From an uncultured Bacteroidota bacterium (lineage in GTDB: Bacteria > Bacteroidota > Bacteroidia > Chitinophagales > Chitinophagaceae): DNA of 7,130 nucleotides. The position numbers were made by a program, and so were the translations under genes. Location: NCBI GenBank assembly GCA_903905685.1, contig CAIVHI010000359.1, positions 1 to 7,130 on the forward strand, in the 5' to 3' direction. The notes under the pieces were generated by a model. The model was not told where the DNA came from, did not search any database, and worked only from the letters and a program-made list of their open reading frames with translations. Shown here piece after piece: positions 1 to 6,207 of the stretch (positions are counted from its first letter, which is position 1; each line of letters begins with the position of its first letter).

Positions 1-250
1 GCCACCCGAGCAGACGCAGCTACTGGAAGCACGCGCGCGTCGATGATTATTTCTCCTTTAACCCGCTACGCTTCGAGGCGGCGCTCAAACCCGTGCCGGT
101 GCCGCCGGAATACCTCGAATTACATTTCGCCCTGTCGGCGCCTTCTCCCGCCAGCGGCCTCGTGGTCGACGACGAGGAAAGCTTCAGCGCCTCTCTATCA
201 GGGCCGCTTCTCACGCGTGCGCGCGGCGCGTCGAAATCCGCACTCTCGCA
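1..250 (+). other. GC-rich edge segment with unidentified partial open frame
   Basis: By hand count, bases 1-240 are about 64% G+C, against about 49% for 301-480. The plus frame beginning at base 3 is open from the window edge and reads as plausible protein over its first ~75 codons, with segments such as DDYFSFNPLRFEAALKPVP and mostly G or C third positions. I do not recognise the product. The frame stays open beyond base 260, but there it is only the antisense of the acyl-CoA dehydrogenase gene, so any real gene would have to end or be cut near 250. This could be the 3' part of a neighbouring gene, a recent insertion, or an assembly chimera. The composition shift is seen directly; its cause is inference. 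Confidence 0.35.
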
Positions 251-1385
251 GCATGTGCTCTCGGCTGATGACGATGCGTTGCACTTCGCTAGTGCCTTCA
301 TAAATCTGCGTGATTTTCGCATCGCGCATCAGGCGTTCCACATGGAATTCCTTTACATAACCATAGCCGCCATGCACTTGGATGGCTTCATTGGTCACCT
401 TCTGGGCAATGTCGCTGGCGAACAACTTCGCCATACTTGCAGAAAGGGTATAATCTTGGTGTTGGTCCTTCATCCAAGCCGCTTTGAGGCACAACATACG
501 TGCAGCCTCAATCTCGGTGGCCATGTCGGCCAGTTTGAAGGCAATGGCTTGGTGGTTGGAGATTTCGGTACCAAAGGCTTTGCGTTCTTTGGAGTATTTC
601 AGGGCCAGTTCATATGCGCCACTTGCAATGCCCAACGCTTGCGAGGCAATGCCTATACGGCCACCCGTGAGCACCTTCATGGCAAACTTGAAGCCGAAGC
701 CGTCTTCGCCAATGCGGTTGGCCTTGGGCACCTTCACGTCTTGAAACATGATGCTGTGCGTATCGCTACCGCGAATGCCCAGTTTGTTTTCTTTTGCACC
801 AACGGTAACGCCGGGCGAGTTTTTCTCCACGATGAGGGCATTAATGCCCTTGTGGCCTTTTTCGGGATAAGTTTGAGCAATCACCAAGTAGTAGGAAGCC
901 GAGTTGCCGTTGGTAATCCAGTTCTTGGTACCGTTCAGCAAGTAGTAGTCGCCCATGTCTTCGGCAGTGGTGCGTTGCGAAGTGGCATCAGAGCCCGCTT
1001 CGGGTTCGCTCAGCAGGAAGGCACCTATCTTTTGGCCACTGGCCAGCGGCACGAGGTATTGCTGCTTTTGCCCTTCGGTGCCATATTCTTCCAAACCCCA
1101 GCATACCAACGAGTTGTTCACGCTCATGCAGACGGATACGGAGGCATCGATTTTCGAAATTTCCTCCATTGCAAGCACATAGGAAATGGTATCCATGCCC
1201 GAGCCGCCGTACTTGGGGTCAACCATCATACCCATAAACCCGAGTTCGCCGAGTTTTTTGATTTGTTCGGCAGGAAATTTCTGGTGTTCGTCGCGCTCTA
1301 TGACGCCGGGAAGCAGTTCGTTCCGGGCAAAATCGCGTGCGGCCATTTGTACCGCTATCTGTTCTTCTGTGAGTTGGAAATTCAT
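198..1385 (-). CDS. Acyl-CoA dehydrogenase (short-chain/butyryl-CoA type)
   Basis: FAD-dependent enzyme that introduces the alpha-beta double bond into acyl-CoA thioesters, passing electrons to electron-transfer flavoprotein; cytoplasmic, in fatty-acid or branched amino-acid oxidation. The 395-residue product shows the three family domains: N-terminal helical (about 6-118), middle beta (about 122-216) and C-terminal helical (about 228-377). The first family signature is LLSEPEAGSD at 124-133. The second starts at Q336 (QVHGGYGY) and fits its spacing exactly through R351 and D355. The catalytic base is Glu363 in IYEGTSE, the position used by short- and medium-chain enzymes. The start MNFQLTEEQ is typical and no Shine-Dalgarno precedes it. 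Family proteins usually stop a few residues after the IVISR motif (371-375). Here about 15 extra Arg-rich residues follow, encoded in the GC-rich edge segment, so the annotated C-terminus is suspect. Exact acyl substrate is not determinable. Family assignment is near certain. Confidence 0.97.
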   Translation of the reverse strand: MNFQLTEEQIAVQMAARDFARNELLPGVIERDEHQKFPAEQIKKLGELGFMGMMVDPKYGGSGMDTISYVLAMEEISKIDASVSVCMSVNNSLVCWGLEEYGTEGQKQQYLVPLASGQKIGAFLLSEPEAGSDATSQRTTAEDMGDYYLLNGTKNWITNGNSASYYLVIAQTYPEKGHKGINALIVEKNSPGVTVGAKENKLGIRGSDTHSIMFQDVKVPKANRIGEDGFGFKFAMKVLTGGRIGIASQALGIASGAYELALKYSKERKAFGTEISNHQAIAFKLADMATEIEAARMLCLKAAWMKDQHQDYTLSASMAKLFASDIAQKVTNEAIQVHGGYGYVKEFHVERLMRDAKITQIYEGTSEVQRIVISREHMLRECGFRRAARTREKRP

Positions 1386-1445
1386 ACGACGTAGAATAAT
1401 GGCACAAAATAACGCGAAAATTCCATAAAACGGCTTATCGGTGCA

Positions 1446-1979
1446 TCATTGTGCCCTGCAAACCTTGATGCCGTGCAACCGGTACACGTGCCTCACCCCC
1501 GTGATGTAGTCGGATGCGCAAATCAAAATCATCGCCCCTTTGTCGTCCGGAATGGGTTGGTTGTTTTGTTCGTAAACGATGTAGGTGTTGTCGCCCGTTA
1601 TGCCGTCGAAAAGTTCGGCCCACGAAAAAGTGGCCTTGTAACCGTCGGTCGCATAAGCCGACATGTAGAAATTTCGGTCCTTATGGTCGGCTTGGCGGAT
1701 GGTGCACGCCGAGAGGATGTCTTTCAGCAGCACCCCCTGGGAAGACGGGAACACCGTGGAGTCGCGGCCTGCACCCTTCGTGAGGTGGTAGTTTTTTATC
1801 TCCACGGGGTGCATTTGCAACAACGAATCGACGGTAAGTATTTTGGGATACAGCACCTCCCCCGAGATTTCCACCGTATTACTGCGCTCCTTGGTCTTCA
1901 TTTCGCCCGCCGGCCTTTGCTGCGCAGTGGAGTAGCGGACGCATATCATGCAGATGCAGGTGGCGATGAAGGTTTTCAT
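1446..1979 (-). CDS. Exported protein with oxidoreductase molybdopterin-binding-like domain
   Basis: A 177-residue protein. Residues 1-19 form a signal peptide with predicted cleavage at STA/Q20, so it is probably periplasmic or surface-attached. Residues about 36-173 resemble the sulfite-oxidase/YedY-type molybdopterin-binding fold: a VEISGEV opening strand, LTVDSLLQM, GVLLKDILSA at 82-91, a YATDGYKATFSWAELF stretch, and a closing VYRLHGIKV. The cysteine that ligates molybdenum in catalytic members is expected shortly after the LTVDSLL helix; this stretch (IKNYHLTKG, 61-69) contains none. The protein may therefore be a non-catalytic relative, or bind something else. I chose the start at 1979 because it begins the signal peptide; an in-frame ATG 36 bases upstream would place a non-signal-like extension before it. 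The gene lies 60 bp upstream of the acyl-CoA dehydrogenase on the same strand with no obvious terminator between, so co-transcription is possible. Confidence 0.8.
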   Translation of the reverse strand: MKTFIATCICMICVRYSTAQQRPAGEMKTKERSNTVEISGEVLYPKILTVDSLLQMHPVEIKNYHLTKGAGRDSTVFPSSQGVLLKDILSACTIRQADHKDRNFYMSAYATDGYKATFSWAELFDGITGDNTYIVYEQNNQPIPDDKGAMILICASDYITGVRHVYRLHGIKVCRAQ

Positions 1980-1991
1980 GATGCGAATCGT

Positions 1992-2009
1992 TATGTTTTT
2001 TGAAACATA
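1992..2009. promoter_or_regulatory. Perfect 7-bp inverted repeat upstream of the exported oxidoreductase-like gene
   Basis: TATGTTT, a four-base TTTG spacer, then AAACATA form a perfect inverted repeat 13-30 bases ahead of the ATG at 1979. Read on the minus strand the right arm also contains TATGTTTC, seven of eight bases of the Bacteroidota -7 element TAnnTTTG, but I found no matching -33 element. It could be an operator or simply AT-rich leader sequence. Confidence 0.25.
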
Positions 2010-2219
2010 GTGCAAGGTAATGTTTTTACTTGTCGGCTATAGTAGGTGCCCCGACAACTACGTTGTGAAACCGTTAAGCGTCATCATTCTTTTTGTAGCA
2101 TTTACCTTTTGAATTTAGGTGCTATTTCAACGGTTAAAAAAGATAATGGAGATTTTTCGCCGTTACCTGTTCCTCATTCCATCAACCTCCCTAACTTTAG
2201 TGTTCCAAAATCTTTACAA

Positions 2220-2603
2220 ATGGAAAAAAACGCAAATTCGCTCAACTGGTTTGAGATTCCGGCTACCGACCTCGGTCGTGCCAAGTCATTTTATGAATCC
2301 ATTTTCGGCATCGAGATGTACCCCATGAACATGATGGAAATGGAAATGGCCATGTTCCCCGCCGAGCCCGGTAGCGGCAAGGCCAATGGCTGTTTGTGTA
2401 AAAGCGCCTACCATACGCCGTCGCAAGATGGCGCGCTCGTCTACCTCAATGCCAATCCTGACATGGCCCCCGTTTTGGGAAGGATTGAAGCCGCCGGTGG
2501 AAAAATTGTCATGCCCAAAACCGAAATCGGCCCCGACATCGGCCACATGGCCATGTTCATCGACACCGAAGGCAACCGCGTAGCGCTGCACTCCCAACAT
2601 TAA
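2220..2603 (+). CDS. VOC family (glyoxalase/bleomycin-resistance fold) protein
   Basis: A 127-residue cytoplasmic protein of the vicinal oxygen chelate superfamily. Residues 8-30 (LNWFEIPATDLGRAKSFY and following) form the characteristic first beta-alpha unit, GALVYLNANPDM the central strand, IEAAGGKIVMPKTEIG (89-104) the second helix-strand, and AMFIDTEGNRVALHS (111-125) the final strands. The length matches single-domain members, which usually dimerise. The metal-binding His/Glu set of true glyoxalase I is not evident, so a catalytic role is not claimed. Residues 33-45 hold seven methionines in 13 positions, which is unusual. The start at 2220 begins the conserved domain; in-frame sequence back to 2046 reads as non-homologous leader. 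A TAACTTTA at 2192-2199 resembles a Bacteroidota -7 box, but no good -33 box accompanies it. The gene is monocistronic, followed by a strong terminator. Family call is confident, substrate unknown. Confidence 0.92.
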   Translation: MEKNANSLNWFEIPATDLGRAKSFYESIFGIEMYPMNMMEMEMAMFPAEPGSGKANGCLCKSAYHTPSQDGALVYLNANPDMAPVLGRIEAAGGKIVMPKTEIGPDIGHMAMFIDTEGNRVALHSQH

Positions 2604-2633
2604 TCTGCACGAAGAAAACGCCCTATAATAACA

Positions 2634-2666
2634 ATGTCCCCCGCATAGCGGGGGACATGTTGTTTT
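2634..2666 (+). terminator. Intrinsic terminator after the VOC gene
   Basis: A perfect 11-bp stem, ATGTCCCCCGC (2634-2644) and GCGGGGGACAT (2648-2658), with a three-base ATA loop, is followed by GTTGTTTT. It lies 30 bases after the VOC stop codon. The G/C-rich stem and T-rich tail fit Rho-independent termination on the plus strand. Confidence 0.9.
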
Positions 2667-2881
2667 CACGGTGTCAGGGAAATGATGTATGAAAAACCGC
2701 AGGTGCGGTAGCAATTCCCGCTTCAAAATTAACCAATAGTTTCAAATTGCCGAATTTTTCGAAATATTTTTTTGCGTGGAGAGGTGCGGCTAACCGCGAG
2801 GCAAAAGGGCTGCACCACTAAACTACAGTCATCCCAAACCGTCAACATACTGTATATTCGCACTTTACGTTAATTGCATAG
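2667..2881. other. Intergenic region upstream of porT with GC-rich hairpins
   Basis: No convincing gene is present. ACCGC (2696-2700) and GCGGT (2705-2709) can form a short hairpin. A second, longer one pairs GGTGCGGC (2783-2790) with GCTGCACC (2809-2816), an 8-bp stem with one G-U pair. It would compete with an internal GCGG/CCGC hairpin (2786-2789 with 2794-2797). AGGTGCGG occurs twice (2701-2708 and 2782-2789). TATATTCG at 2853-2860 matches seven of eight positions of the TAnnTTTG -7 element and sits 22 bases before the porT start, but no TTTG is seen at the right distance upstream. Whether the hairpins lie within the porT transcript is unknown. Confidence 0.35.
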
Positions 2882-3595
2882 ATGCCTCGGCCTGTACCAA
2901 AATTATTGTCGTTCCTTGTTTGCGCAGCATTGTGTTTGCCCCTGTCGGTTAAAGCCCAGCGGCCGTTGATCAATCTGTCGGAACACGACAACAAGCCGTA
3001 TTATTTCGGTATCACATTCGGCCTCAATTACTCGGTATACCAAATCAAATACACCAATTCTTTTGCCAATACCGATACCTTCAAACAGATTCAGCCGCAA
3101 TGGCAGCCGGGGTTCAATTTAGGGTTGGTCGGCAATTTAAGGCTCACCAACTTCATCGACATCCGTTTCGTACCCTCGCTGGCGTTCGCCGAAAAACGGC
3201 TCATTTTTGAATACGGCATTCCCAATGATAGCACGTCTGACCGCACCATTGAAGCCATTTACATGCACTTGCCCCTCCAGGTGAAGTTCAAGAGCGAGCG
3301 AATCAACAATTTCAGGTTTTATGCCATCGTTGGCGGCAAATTCGACTACGATCTGGCCGCCAATGCGCGTTCGCACCGGCCCGACGAGTTTCTCAAGGTG
3401 AGTCCGGTAGACTTTGGTGCGGAGTTGGGCATTGGGTTCGAATTCTATAACCCCAATTTCATCTTCTCCCCCGAAATCAAATTGAGTCAGGGCCTTACCA
3501 ACCAATTGTTCATCGATCGCAGCCTCCCCCTTACGAACGCCATTCAGGCGCTCCTGACGCGGATGATCGTGATTTCGATACACTTGGAGGGATAA
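2882..3595 (+). CDS. porT: Type IX secretion system outer-membrane protein PorT
   Basis: A 237-residue predicted eight-strand-type outer-membrane beta-barrel required in the Bacteroidota for T9SS-dependent secretion (and gliding in related species, where it is called SprT). The signal peptide is residues 1-25, cleaved at VKA/Q26. It is followed by the PorT-like NLSEHDNKPYYFGITFGLNYS (starting N31), which I recognise as the family's opening. Alternating amphipathic strands follow, including FNLGLVGNLRL, IDIRFVPSLAF, IYMHLPLQVKFKSERINNFR and FRFYAIVGGKFDYDLAAN, and the protein ends on a strand (MIVISIHLEG). Length matches the family. An in-frame TAG immediately precedes the ATG, which fixes the start; there is no Shine-Dalgarno. 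Often porT neighbours a ubiE-type methyltransferase gene; that is not the case here. A T9SS cargo gene lies about 740 bp downstream on the other strand. A generic PorT-like barrel of the porin family is the alternative. Confidence 0.87.
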   Translation: MPRPVPKLLSFLVCAALCLPLSVKAQRPLINLSEHDNKPYYFGITFGLNYSVYQIKYTNSFANTDTFKQIQPQWQPGFNLGLVGNLRLTNFIDIRFVPSLAFAEKRLIFEYGIPNDSTSDRTIEAIYMHLPLQVKFKSERINNFRFYAIVGGKFDYDLAANARSHRPDEFLKVSPVDFGAELGIGFEFYNPNFIFSPEIKLSQGLTNQLFIDRSLPLTNAIQALLTRMIVISIHLEG

Positions 3596-3605
3596 TGGGG
3601 GGGTG

Positions 3606-3638
3606 AGGGTGCCGGCCTGATTTTAAGCTGCGCACCTT
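3606..3638. terminator. Weak hairpin between convergent genes
   Basis: AGGGTGC (3606-3612) plus CGGC pairs with GCTG, a bulged C and GCACCTT (3632-3638), with G-U pairs allowed, leaving a ten-base loop. It lies in the 57-bp gap between porT and the convergent DUF302 gene. There is no T-run on either side, so a role in termination is only suggested by position. Confidence 0.25.
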
Positions 3639-3652
3639 TCACACAGACACCG

Positions 3653-4141
3653 TCATCTGTCGGCCGACATGATGGCATGCAACAGTTTCTCGTCCAATCC
3701 TTCGGCGGCTGCCAGTACTTCATCATTTCCAAACTGCCCGAAAAGGCTCGATGGTAGGTCGTACTCCACAATTGCCGCCCCACCTACATCTTCATAAACC
3801 GCAATGCGTAGTGGGGCATATAGGGCAGCCCTAATATCGTGGGCCGTCATGCGGATGGCAACCAGAGGGTTGCCGATCACATATTGTTTGGCCTTTCGCG
3901 TTTTGCCGGCCATATTGAGCAATGCTCCGTGATTCTGGATGTTGAATATCATCAACCCGGTTTCGCCTTCCAGTGACTTCAAGTGGTTTTCCACACGAAG
4001 CGGGTTGGTCAATACTTCATCGGCATAATGGTCTGCATCCAATCGGTTGAGCAGGGCTTCAAAGTTCGATGTGAACCCATCAAAGGTACTTGCCAACGCG
4101 GTGCGGCAGTGTTTTACACTTACTGGTGTAGGAGATGCCAT
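3653..4141 (-). CDS. DUF302 domain-containing protein
   Basis: A 162-residue protein without signal peptide or membrane segment, so probably cytoplasmic. Residues about 62-130 match the DUF302 core as I know it: a LMIFNIQNHG strand, a linker, KQYVIGNPLVAIRMTAHD (85-102), and LYAPLRIAVYED (107-118) followed by a short strand AAIVEYDLP. The GNP and the PLR-x-x-VYED motifs are the most diagnostic. The function of DUF302 proteins is not established. The N-terminal third (1-60) is more divergent than typical members, where a helix starting with an F-x-E-T-x-like motif is expected; FDGFTSNFEALLNRL may correspond. The gene is convergent with porT, and its stop lies 57 bp from that of porT. Its upstream region holds short repeats that may be regulatory. 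There is no in-frame alternative start with better support. Confidence 0.8.
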   Translation of the reverse strand: MASPTPVSVKHCRTALASTFDGFTSNFEALLNRLDADHYADEVLTNPLRVENHLKSLEGETGLMIFNIQNHGALLNMAGKTRKAKQYVIGNPLVAIRMTAHDIRAALYAPLRIAVYEDVGGAAIVEYDLPSSLFGQFGNDEVLAAAEGLDEKLLHAIMSADR

Positions 4142-4216
4142 ATCGTCTGTTTTTCACGCGATGCAAAATTCGCTAAAATAAACAGACATGTGTAGATAGG
4201 TATATTGATATCGTCT
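4140..4216. promoter_or_regulatory. Short inverted and direct repeats upstream of the DUF302 gene
   Basis: GTCTGTTT (4145-4152) and AAACAGAC (4180-4187) form a perfect 8-bp inverted repeat separated by 27 bases, beginning directly upstream of the start codon at 4141. ATATCGTCT occurs at 4140-4148 and again at 4208-4216. On the minus strand the spacer contains GAATTTTG, seven of eight positions of the TAnnTTTG element, with no clear -33 partner. A regulator binding GTCT-type half sites or an mRNA leader hairpin are both possible. Confidence 0.3.
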
Positions 4217-4280
4217 ATATCCTTTTGGTATGGTGGAAGTTTTTTTGGGGTTCCCGCGGGTTCGATTTTCCCTATAAACA

Positions 4281-4313
4281 TCGAAGCCTGCAAGGGTTCC
4301 TTGCAGGCTTCGA
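4281..4313 (-). terminator. Strong hairpin terminator after the T9SS cargo gene
   Basis: A perfect 15-bp stem, TCGAAGCCTGCAAGG (4281-4295) and its complement (4299-4313), has a three-base loop and begins 24 bases beyond the stop codon of the minus-strand gene at 4338. On the minus strand it is followed by TGTTTATA, only a weak T-tract. Stem length and position make termination the likely role. Confidence 0.82.
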
Positions 4314-4337
4314 AAATGGCATTTCAAATTGTTGCGA

Positions 4338-6155
4338 TCAATATTGCTTCACCAGCTTCGTTGTAGACGTCCTGTCGGCCGATGTGGTTTTCAGGATGTA
4401 GATACCCGCCGGCAGACTCGAAATGTCTATCATCGCCTTTGTTTCAACAATGTGGCGCGAAATAACCGCGCTACCGTTCACGTTCATAATGCTCAGGTCG
4501 CCATTGCCCAAATTCTCTATAAAGATTTTGTCGACAGCGGGGTTGGGGTACACTCTCACGGCTGTGGAAGCCGCAACTTGTGGTGTAGCCGTAGTAGACT
4601 GAATGGTATTGAGTGTAGAATTCGTGACGATTGCAGGGTTAGTATCGAAATAGATTTCCCCCTTGTTCCTGATTTGCGTACCCACAGGCAGGCCGGCATT
4701 TAATGCTACGCTGAAGCGCACGCTTCCATGGCTGCCGGGCTCGTTTACGCTGCTGTCTGGCAGGAAGATGTTGTTGTAGTCGAACTCGATAATGCCGGGG
4801 GCCAACCACTTGGGTGTCATCGTGGCGCTGGTGCCCAGAACCTTCAACGAGCTTGCATTGATGTGGCTGTCCAACGTATCCACTACCTTGATGTTTTGGG
4901 CAAAGTCGGTGCCGGTATTCTGGAAATGCAGCGTGTAGGTTAACGTATCGGTACCTGCCGGAATGAAGCCTTCGGCACCTATACCTACGGGCGAAACTTC
5001 CTTATAATTGGGGTCGAAAGAGTATACGACCGGAATACAGAATGAAAAATCGTTGTTGAGTGGGTCAACGTCTCCGGGAAGAATGTTGGTATAGACCCGG
5101 AAACACAAAGTGTCGCCCATCACAACCGTAGAATCGGGCGCCAAACTGATTTCAGACATAAAGCTGTTCCAATAGGCACCGCCTGTAAGATTGGTCAATT
5201 TGGTGTAATTCCAAATAAGGGTATCGCCACGAACGGTGTCGGCAGGATAGGTGCTTGCTCCCGGATTGTATACCACCCTGGGGTCCAGCACCAAGACGAG
5301 CTCACCCGAGGCAGAATCGCAACCGGTGTTGCTCACGTAGGGATCCATCAGGAAAGACCTGCCCACCCGTGCATACCCTTGCGAAAGCGCATAACACTGC
5401 ACATCTATATTGCTGGAACACTTCAACGGAAAGTCGGCGCCGGTTTGGGGCAACGTGGTGAAGGTGTAGGTGCCTGCCGAGCAGGTGGAATTGGGGAAGA
5501 TGAAGGAGTAATAGGATGGGACGGATATGGTATAATCAATCATGTGCGTCTGCTGAACCGTCATGATGTAGTTGCCGCTCATGGAGCCCCAACTCAGTCC
5601 GGAATATCCCCGGGTTGATGGCGTTCCAGTCAGATTTTCCGTCATGTCGATTGGTGGCGGTGAAACGCCAATATCGCCGGAATCGAATATGCAGTCGGAA
5701 TTGTTGTCGATATATACATTGCCCGTCACGGTGTTGTAGCTGCAAGTTGCGGCCACAACTACTCCACCCGTAAACATCATGGCGGGTATGGTATCAGGTC
5801 CTGAAGTCACTTTTACGGTGTAGGGCATAAAAACCGGTGCAAATCCCGGAGCGGTGGGATAGTCGCCCATCACGCCCCCAAATATAGTCGTGTCAATCGT
5901 CCAAGGGCTGGCGCCGGCGGTGTTGGTATGCAGTCCTAACGACATACTCGTTGTAGTGTCCACAAAGCGAAGGGAGTCGCCCGCGAATGAGGAGTCTTTC
6001 ACCAAGTGGTACAAAATGCTGTAACTCAGTTGGCAGTAGTTGGTGTCATAGGTGCCTACCGTAGTTACAGTCAGGTTGAGGTGGCCTGCCGTATAGATTT
6101 GCGCCCGCATGGCGAATGGGCAAAGCAACAGCATAAAGCAAAGCAGTTTTTTCAT
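4338..6155 (-). CDS. Secreted T9SS cargo protein with DUF7619-like repeat and C-terminal sorting domain
   Basis: A 605-residue predicted surface or secreted protein. Residues 1-18 (MKKLLCFMLLLCPFAMRA) are a Sec signal peptide, cleaved before Q19. Residues 19-137 are unrecognised, rich in Thr, Ser and Tyr. Residues 144-163 (GNVYIDNNSDCIFDSGDIG) match the Asp/Asn-rich, possibly calcium-binding motif common at the start of beta-sandwich modules in Bacteroidota adhesin-like proteins. Residues about 379-518 form the DPNxK-VSP domain (DUF7619/DUF11-like): DPNYKEVSPVG, LTYTLHFQNTGTD, VVDTLD, SVNEPGSHGSVRFSV, IYFDTNPAIVTN. Residues 534-605 are a type-A T9SS sorting domain: VYPNPAVDKIFIEN, IMNVNG, IDISSLPAGIYIL, KLVKQY. 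The sorting domain is normally removed on export. I place the start at 6155; MIA-MKK at 6164 is equally possible. The open frame reaches further upstream, but that part lies beyond the promoter and would bury the signal peptide. No enzymatic domain is visible; a structural or adhesive role is inferred. Confidence 0.93.
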   Translation of the reverse strand: MKKLLCFMLLLCPFAMRAQIYTAGHLNLTVTTVGTYDTNYCQLSYSILYHLVKDSSFAGDSLRFVDTTTSMSLGLHTNTAGASPWTIDTTIFGGVMGDYPTAPGFAPVFMPYTVKVTSGPDTIPAMMFTGGVVVAATCSYNTVTGNVYIDNNSDCIFDSGDIGVSPPPIDMTENLTGTPSTRGYSGLSWGSMSGNYIMTVQQTHMIDYTISVPSYYSFIFPNSTCSAGTYTFTTLPQTGADFPLKCSSNIDVQCYALSQGYARVGRSFLMDPYVSNTGCDSASGELVLVLDPRVVYNPGASTYPADTVRGDTLIWNYTKLTNLTGGAYWNSFMSEISLAPDSTVVMGDTLCFRVYTNILPGDVDPLNNDFSFCIPVVYSFDPNYKEVSPVGIGAEGFIPAGTDTLTYTLHFQNTGTDFAQNIKVVDTLDSHINASSLKVLGTSATMTPKWLAPGIIEFDYNNIFLPDSSVNEPGSHGSVRFSVALNAGLPVGTQIRNKGEIYFDTNPAIVTNSTLNTIQSTTATPQVAASTAVRVYPNPAVDKIFIENLGNGDLSIMNVNGSAVISRHIVETKAMIDISSLPAGIYILKTTSADRTSTTKLVKQY

Positions 6156-6175
6156 GGCAATCATTTTTTGTAAAC

Positions 6176-6207
6176 CAAAACTATCTGAATAAAACTGAAT
6201 CGCCAAA
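6176..6207 (-). promoter_or_regulatory. Consensus Bacteroidota promoter for the T9SS cargo gene
   Basis: Read on the minus strand, TTTG (6207-6204) is followed by a 20-base spacer and TAGTTTTG (6183-6176), an exact match to the phylum's -33 TTTG / -7 TAnnTTTG architecture. Transcription would begin near 6170, leaving a leader of about 6 to 15 bases before the candidate starts at 6164 and 6155. This rules out any start further upstream. Confidence 0.75.

Noticed and set aside
93..1394. Long plus-strand open frame (433 codons) opposite the acyl-CoA dehydrogenase
   Set aside because: From about base 260 it is exactly antisense to a gene with full family signatures and a catalytic Glu; its translation is His-, Ala- and Val-rich and resembles nothing. 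Only its first ~80 codons, outside the native gene, might be real.
1449..2003. Plus-strand open frame opposite the exported oxidoreductase-like gene
   Set aside because: The minus strand encodes a signal peptide and a recognisable domain; this frame is its antisense with no domain or signal.
2286..2726. Minus-strand open frame over the VOC gene
   Set aside because: Antisense of a clear VOC-family gene, and it runs through the strong terminator at 2634-2658.
2776..2836. Possible tRNA on the minus strand (GTAGTTTAGTGG resembles a D-arm)
   Set aside because: No complementary acceptor 3' half, no GGTTCRA T-loop, and the anticodon loop would lack T33. It does not fold as a tRNA.
3137..3583. Minus-strand open frame over porT
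   Set aside because: Charge-rich antisense translation without domains; porT on the plus strand has a signal peptide and barrel pattern.
3658..3669. 12-bp perfect palindrome TGTCGGCCGACA
   Set aside because: It falls within the last codons of the DUF302 gene and has no repeat or flanking structure; most likely chance.
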